A stretch of 64,000 nucleotides of DNA from Erythrobacter sp. 3-20A1M (GTDB lineage Bacteria; Pseudomonadota; Alphaproteobacteria; Sphingomonadales; Sphingomonadaceae), in the NCBI RefSeq assembly GCF_018636735.1, contig NZ_CP045200.1, positions 1,860,001 through 1,924,000 of the forward strand. The letters are read 5' to 3'. The notes below the pieces were generated by a model. The model saw only the letters and a list, made by a program, of their open reading frames with translations. It was not told the origin of the DNA and ran no database searches. Below, one piece after another: positions 63,209 through 64,000 of the stretch. The first letter of the stretch is position 1; the number at the start of each line of letters is the position of its first letter. The translations under genes were made by a program, and so were the position numbers.

Positions 63209-63556
63209 GAGGTCGCTCCGCGTTCGAGGGGATGATCACCCAACGGCGCGACTTCCAGTTTTGTTGCATGGCATCGAAAAAGAATCCGCCAATCAAGCCC
63301 TTTGTTAACAGATGTTATCTTCGCGAAGAAATGGAGCAGGAGGGTGGGCGAAGTAGAAGTCAAACGCATCAGTTCTGCCCCTTCCTGGTCGAGCGGCTAA
63401 AGTGAATAATAGCTATGACGCTTCGCAGTAAAACTAACGTAAGTTAACGTGATCGCGAAGAATTAGTCGGAACCGTCTTGCCGTACCGGACTTTCTGGAA
63501 ATGCCCGTCACTGTCGCCGGGCGATGCGATATCGCACATTCGCGAGGGAGACCGAT
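63209..63556. other. Divergent intergenic region of katE and the DUF892 gene
   Basis: A 348-base region without a gene. TAACGT occurs twice near 63434-63450, and CTTCGCGAAG (63320-63329) is palindromic. GGAAC at 63469 on the plus strand has no good CGTT partner. Promoters for both stress units are expected here, but I cannot place them. Confidence 0.45.
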
Positions 63557-64000
63557 ATGTCTGCGCCTGCCAATCTCACGGACTGCTACACCGAAGAGCT
63601 TTCCGATCTGTGGTCGGCGAACGACCAGATGGAGAAGGTCGTGCGCGACCTTGCTGAAAAAGCCGGGGACCAGAAGCTGGCCGACCGCCTGTCCAGGTCC
63701 GCCGACGGCATCCAGAAGCACACCGAGACGATCCGCAAGCTGCTCGAAGAGTGCGGCGAGGACGAGAAGGAGCACTGCAAGGGCATGGAGGGCCTCGTGA
63801 AGGAGGCGCGCAAACATGCGCTCGACGCCGACATCGAGGACGACGACGTTCGCGACGTGGTGATCATCGCCCAGTATCAGCGGATGTGCCATTACGGCAT
63901 TTGCGGCTTCGGCACGGCCAAGGCTTTCGCCGAGGCGCTGGGCAAGAGCGATCATGTCGCCAAGCTCGATAAGATCACCGAGTCGATCTACGACGCGGAT
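63557..64000 (+). CDS. DUF892 (YciE/YciF-like) ferritin-like protein, partial
   Basis: The first 148 codons of a helical ferritin-like protein, open to the window end. LTDCYTEELSDLWSANDQME, then GIQKHTETIRKLLEECGEDE and VVIIAQYQRMCHYGICGFGT show the repeated Glu and His residues of the di-iron four-helix bundle of the YciE/YciF family. Such proteins are induced by stress in many bacteria. The ATG follows GAGGGAGACC. Its full length is not seen. Confidence 0.9.
   Translation, partial: MSAPANLTDCYTEELSDLWSANDQMEKVVRDLAEKAGDQKLADRLSRSADGIQKHTETIRKLLEECGEDEKEHCKGMEGLVKEARKHALDADIEDDDVRDVVIIAQYQRMCHYGICGFGTAKAFAEALGKSDHVAKLDKITESIYDAD

Noticed and set aside
63469-63493. GGAAC as an EcfG promoter for the DUF892 gene
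   Set aside because: After 16 or 17 bases the sequence is ACTT or CTTT, which lacks the GTT of the -10 element.
1-64000. CRISPR arrays, rRNA genes and complete insertion sequences
   Set aside because: No regularly spaced repeats, rRNA signatures or transposase frames were seen on either strand.

Overview
The window is a 64 kb stretch of high-GC chromosome from an alphaproteobacterium, most likely Sphingomonadales (Erythrobacteraceae-like). This is inferred from the gene content: a GapR/DUF2312 homologue, ubiG next to lysC, DUF1244, a PEP-CTERM protein, a PepSY plus TonB receptor locus, and an F-type conjugation operon that carries dsbC. No rRNA genes or CRISPR arrays were seen. One tRNA-Leu(CAG) gene is present at 32169-32255.

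Layout. (1) 1-15.4 kb is core chromosome: the 3' end of rpoC and its terminator, gltX-HDAC, a PEP-CTERM protein, pyk, a frameshifted DUF1244 gene, gapR, an SDR, a YbjQ protein, yebC-DUF3147-ruvC, a TMEM165/GDT1 transporter behind a yybP-ykoY manganese riboswitch, an ArsC/YffB-like gene overlapping glpQ, ubiG, and lysC. (2) 15.7-18.5 kb is a small, less GC-rich island. It holds a beta-class DNA methyltransferase fused to a PD-(D/E)XK-like nuclease domain and a GIY-YIG nuclease. (3) 18.6-32.2 kb is core again: a siderophore-uptake operon with a Fur-like box, DUF2252, an aldehyde dehydrogenase, a nitronate monooxygenase coupled to purU, a dienelactone hydrolase, a GGDEF protein, band-7 plus NfeD, and an NDUFA9-like protein.

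(4) 32.2-49.6 kb is a decayed integrative and conjugative element inserted at the tRNA-Leu gene. Its left part (32.3-38.0 kb) is a mosaic of fragments: a truncated integrase abutting a truncated TraI-type helicase, a relaxosome gene with an oriT-like hairpin, a traH stub, and a second integrase fused in frame to a toprim protein. This part is bracketed by an inverted 33-bp copy of the tRNA 3' end. Neither integrase keeps the catalytic tyrosine. Next come an accessory nucleotidyltransferase locus and the proximal half of an F-type transfer operon (pilin, traL, E, K, B, dsbC, traV, C, trbI, traF), translationally coupled and running right to left. It is cut off after a frameshifted traF. HTH and AlpA regulators are divergent from it. 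I infer that the element can no longer excise or transfer itself.

(5) 49.7-58.0 kb carries a tripartite drug-efflux operon (NodT outer membrane protein, DHA2 pump, HlyD adaptor). It is divergent from a MarR regulator that is followed by an AarF/UbiB kinase, an alpha/beta hydrolase and an MlaD-like protein. A strong palindrome lies between the two transcription units. (6) 58.4-64 kb is a stress cluster: katE, an SRPBCC protein, a zinc alcohol dehydrogenase and an SDR in one direction, and a DUF892 ferritin-like protein (cut by the window end) in the other.
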